Positions 31,020 to 33,253 of a DNA stretch of 33,253 nt are shown here, in pieces. The notes below the pieces were generated by a model. That model ran no database searches and was not told the DNA's origin. It saw nothing but the letters and a program-made list of their open reading frames with translations. How positions within the stretch are numbered: position 1 is the stretch's first letter; every line of letters begins with the position of its first letter. The position numbers were made by a program, and so were the translations under genes. The stretch comes from a bacterium (GTDB taxonomy: Bacteria > Krumholzibacteriota > Krumholzibacteriia > LZORAL124-64-63), in assembly GCA_018829565.1 (NCBI GenBank), contig JAHJTW010000129.1, forward strand, positions 1 through 33,253, written 5' to 3'.

Positions 31020-32498
31020 ATGGCCGAGATCACCAAGCGTTCCGACGATTACAGCCGCTGGTACCAGGACGTCATCCAGGCCGCGGAGCTGGCCGAGAAC
31101 AGCCCCGTGCGCGGCTGCATGGTCATCCGGCCCAACGGCTACGCCATCTGGGAAAACATCCAGCGCACCCTGGACGACAGGTTCAAGGAGCTGGGGCACG
31201 TCAACGCCTACTTCCCGCTGCTGATCCCCAAGAGCTTCCTGGCCAAGGAGGCCGAGCACGTCGAGGGGTTCGCCAAGGAGTGCGCGATCGTCACGCACCA
31301 CCGGCTCAAGCAGGTGACGGTGAACGGCAAGACCACCGTCGTTCCCGATCCGGAGAGCAAGCTGGAGGAGGAGTACGTCATCCGCCCCACCAGCGAGACG
31401 GTGATCTGGGACCAGTACCGCAAGTGGATCCAGAGCTACCGTGACCTGCCGATCCTGATCAACCAGTGGGCCAACGTGATGCGCTGGGAGATGCGCACGC
31501 GCATGTTCCTGCGCACGACCGAATTCCTCTGGCAGGAGGGCCACACCGCCCACGCCACCGCCGAGGAAGGCCGCGCAGAGACCCTTCAGATGCTCGAGGT
31601 CTACCGCTGGTTCGCCGAGGACATCCTGGCCATGCCTGTGGTCTGCGGCGCGAAGACGGCCAACGAGCGGTTCGCCGGCGCCGTGGAGACGTACTCCATC
31701 GAGGCCATGATGCAGGACCGCAAGGCCCTGCAGGCCGGCACCAGCCACGACCTGGGCCAGAACTTCGCCAAGGCCTTCGACGTCACCTACCAGGACGCCG
31801 AGGGCAAGGTCGAGCACGTCTGGGCCACCAGCTGGGGGATGAGCACGCGCATCATCGGCGCCTTGATCATGACCCACAGCGACGACAACGGGCTGGTCCT
31901 GCCCCCGAGGATCGCGCGCACCAAGGCCGTGATCGTGCCCATCTGGAAGAACGACGAGGAGATGGCGGCCGTCTGCGCCGCCGCCGACAGGATCGCCGCC
32001 GACCTCAAGGCGTCCGTGGGGCTCATCCACGTGGACAAGCGGGACAAGATGCGCCCGGGCTGGAAGTACGCCGAATGGGAGCAGAAGGGCGTTCCCGTGC
32101 GTCTGGAACTGGGTCCCCGCGACCTGGCCGAAGGGCAGGTCATGATGGCGGCCCGCCACGACCGCGCCAAGAATCCGGTGAAGTTCGCTGATCTGGGAAC
32201 CGCACTGCCCGCCGAGCTGGAACGGATCCAGGCCGACCTGTTCGCCGCCGCGGTGAAGCGCCGCGAGGAGGCCACGGTGAACGTCGACACCTGGGACGAA
32301 TTCGTGAAGCTGTACGAGGGGGAGGGCGGTTTCGCCCACTGCCACTGGTGCGGCGACGGGGACTGCGAGAAGGCCATCCAGGAGAAGACCAAGGTGACCA
32401 TCCGCAACCTCCCGTTCGAACGGGACGAGACCGTCGGGACCTGCGTCCACTGCGGGGAGAAGTCCATCGGCAGGGTGCTGTTCGCGCAGTCCTACTAG
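31020..32498 (+). CDS. proS: Prolyl-tRNA synthetase, archaeal/eukaryotic-like (type 3)
   Basis: A 492-residue class II aminoacyl-tRNA synthetase charging tRNA-Pro. It is of the short type without the bacterial editing insertion: [29 protein letters not shown] and [26 protein letters not shown] contain motif 2, and [24 protein letters not shown] motif 3. An anticodon-binding domain (about 290-400) and a C-terminal zinc domain with CHWCGDGDC and [10 protein letters not shown] follow. The protein ends in the invariant tyrosine of this class (FAQSY). AGGAAGG before 31020 and the conserved [19 protein letters not shown] set the start. The gap to hisD is 60 bp with a weak TGCTATCTT -10-like element, so it may be read from the his operon, from its own promoter, or both. 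Confidence 0.97.
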   Translation: MAEITKRSDDYSRWYQDVIQAAELAENSPVRGCMVIRPNGYAIWENIQRTLDDRFKELGHVNAYFPLLIPKSFLAKEAEHVEGFAKECAIVTHHRLKQVTVNGKTTVVPDPESKLEEEYVIRPTSETVIWDQYRKWIQSYRDLPILINQWANVMRWEMRTRMFLRTTEFLWQEGHTAHATAEEGRAETLQMLEVYRWFAEDILAMPVVCGAKTANERFAGAVETYSIEAMMQDRKALQAGTSHDLGQNFAKAFDVTYQDAEGKVEHVWATSWGMSTRIIGALIMTHSDDNGLVLPPRIARTKAVIVPIWKNDEEMAAVCAAADRIAADLKASVGLIHVDKRDKMRPGWKYAEWEQKGVPVRLELGPRDLAEGQVMMAARHDRAKNPVKFADLGTALPAELERIQADLFAAAVKRREEATVNVDTWDEFVKLYEGEGGFAHCHWCGDGDCEKAIQEKTKVTIRNLPFERDETVGTCVHCGEKSIGRVLFAQSY

Positions 32499-32521
32499 CT
32501 GCGATCGCCGGATGACAGGAC

Positions 32522-32554
32522 GGGCCGGGGCGCGGGATCGCCCCGGCCCTTTCT
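32522..32554 (+). terminator. Intrinsic terminator after proS
   Basis: A perfect 11-bp GC-rich stem (GGGCCGGGGCG at 32522-32532 with CGCCCCGGCCC at 32539-32549) with a 6-nt loop is followed by TTTCT. It starts 24 nt after the proS stop codon. Confidence 0.8.
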
Positions 32555-32632
32555 CGTGAGGCCCCACCATGGTATCATTATCATTGGACCCGGCGGGTCT
32601 TCGTCCGTCCGGCTTTTCAAGGGATGGTGGTC

Positions 32633-33079
32633 ATGAGACCAAGAGAATGCTGGGCGGTGGCTGCCCTGGCAGGGTTGGCCCTGATGTCGGGTTGCGGAGC
32701 GGACCATCCGATCGCACCCATCGAGACGTCCTACCTCGGGGCGTGGGGTTACGACTTCTCAGCCAGCGGGAATGGGGTCAGGGTCTACGATCGGCTCGAA
32801 CCGGGGTCTGCCGTGGCCGATTTCGAGATCCTGGCGGGCGGCCTGCTGTGGATGCGCCATCGGGCCTACCTTGGCGGGGACTTTCCCACCGGCATCTGGT
32901 GTGAGGGAATCTGGCACGACGAAGCCGCCAACCTCCTTCTGCTCACCTATTCCTATCAAGGACAGGTCCATTCCTACCGGCTGACGGTCTTTTCGGTCAA
33001 CTCCGCGGAACTGCACTGCAATCTGGCGGAAGTCGGGATGGGCTGGTCCCCCTTGGACTTGGATGGGGGGGAGTGGTAG
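32633..33079 (+). CDS. Small putative lipoprotein of unknown function
   Basis: A 148-residue protein with a lipoprotein signal peptide: basic MRPREC, hydrophobic AVAALAGLALM and a lipobox ending MSGC (C21), so the mature protein would be lipid-anchored. The rest is rich in aromatic and beta-type residues (YLGAWGYDFS, GIWCEGIWHDEAANLLLLTYSY, YRLTVFSV) and may form a small beta-barrel or lipocalin-like fold; I do not recognise the family. AAGGGA at 32619-32624, eight nt before ATG 32633, chooses that start over the in-frame ATG at 32624. An AT-rich patch (GGTATCATTATCATT, 32571-32585) probably holds the promoter. It follows the proS terminator and is presumably its own unit. Confidence 0.75.
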   Translation: MRPRECWAVAALAGLALMSGCGADHPIAPIETSYLGAWGYDFSASGNGVRVYDRLEPGSAVADFEILAGGLLWMRHRAYLGGDFPTGIWCEGIWHDEAANLLLLTYSYQGQVHSYRLTVFSVNSAELHCNLAEVGMGWSPLDLDGGEW

Positions 33080-33130
33080 GTTCCCTTCCCGATCACCGCC
33101 CAACGGTCCCCATCCAGGGAGCCACGTACT

Positions 33131-33253
33131 TTGGCCACGGTATCGTCCATCCGAAATGACCCCCCAGGCCAGGGATCCTCATCCCGGTCTGCGCCCCTGC
33201 GCTGCCGCGGTCTGGTCAAGCGTTACCCCGACGTCGTCGCGGTCGCCGGCATC
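33131..33253 (+). CDS. N-terminal fragment of a probable ABC transporter ATP-binding protein (runs off right edge)
   Basis: An open frame from TTG at 33131 to the window end encodes 41 residues. The last 20 or so read LRCRGLVKRYPDVVAVAGI, which matches the first strand and A-loop region of ABC ATPases (L-x-KRY-x-x-x-x-AV-x-G-I), with the aromatic Y that stacks on adenine. The Walker A motif would lie beyond the window. AGGGAG at 33116-33121, nine nt before the TTG, is a good ribosome-binding site, and TTG is the first ATG, GTG or TTG codon after the in-frame stop at 33077. The first 22 residues are low-complexity and could be non-native to the domain. The assignment rests on a short stretch, so it is moderate. 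Confidence 0.5.
   Translation, partial: MATVSSIRNDPPGQGSSSRSAPLRCRGLVKRYPDVVAVAGI

Noticed and set aside
32974-33219. An 81-codon minus-strand frame at the right end
   Set aside because: It overlaps the lipoprotein 3' end and the better-supported plus-strand ABC ATPase start; it has no recognisable domain.
1-33253. tRNA, rRNA, insertion sequences, integrases or phage genes
   Set aside because: The intergenic regions were read on both strands and none showed a tRNA cloverleaf, transposase motifs or terminal inverted repeats of a mobile element.

Overview
This window is GC-rich chromosomal DNA (roughly two thirds G+C by eye) from a bacterium. It holds 19 intact protein genes, one leader peptide and two genes cut by the window edges. 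The best taxonomic clue is a set of three large secreted proteins ending in an LLPNVPNPFNP...IYDVTGR...SGAYYLR...LLK domain. This tail is typical of secreted proteins in the Fibrobacteres-Chlorobi-Bacteroidetes group and its high-GC candidate phyla (Krumholzibacteriota, Eisenbacteria and similar). A KorAB ferredoxin oxidoreductase and a type-3 prolyl-tRNA synthetase are compatible with that. The placement is an inference, not a proof.

Layout. 1-270: tail of a TPR-like gene. 292-3501 (-): a DnaE-type polymerase, closer to the DnaE2/ImuC style than to replicative DnaE1. 3771-5390: a chemoreceptor with a possible sigma-28 promoter. 5628-8467: korA-korB, with a possible sigma-54 promoter and a strong terminator. 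8546-18475 (-): three tandem paralogues of 1028, 1236 and 936 residues. Each is built as signal peptide, Cys-containing module, array of about 102-residue ASH repeats, second copy of the module, FN3-like domain and FlgD-like C-terminus. Each has its own -10 element, the same AAGGGGGA ribosome-binding site and its own terminator hairpin. 18575-19267 (-): sfsA. 19359-21148: a metallo-beta-lactamase-fold hydrolase overlapping lipA. 21170-23520: a zinc-ribbon methyltransferase and an HDOD-GAF regulator.

23543-30959 is a complete histidine operon. A consensus promoter drives a 23-codon leader peptide with seven His codons in an eight-codon stretch, followed by sequence that can form the alternative hairpins of an attenuator. 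Then come hisG, hisC fused to a HAD phosphatase, hisB, hisH, hisF, a hisA-hisI-hisE triple fusion and hisD. Every structural junction overlaps. All ten steps from PRPP/ATP to histidine are covered by seven polypeptides. proS follows with a strong terminator, then a small lipoprotein gene, and the first 41 codons of a probable ABC transporter ATPase run off the right edge.

The most interesting parts are the three-cassette surface-protein locus with its six copies of an uncharacterised module, and the attenuated histidine operon with two unusual fusions covering consecutive reactions.
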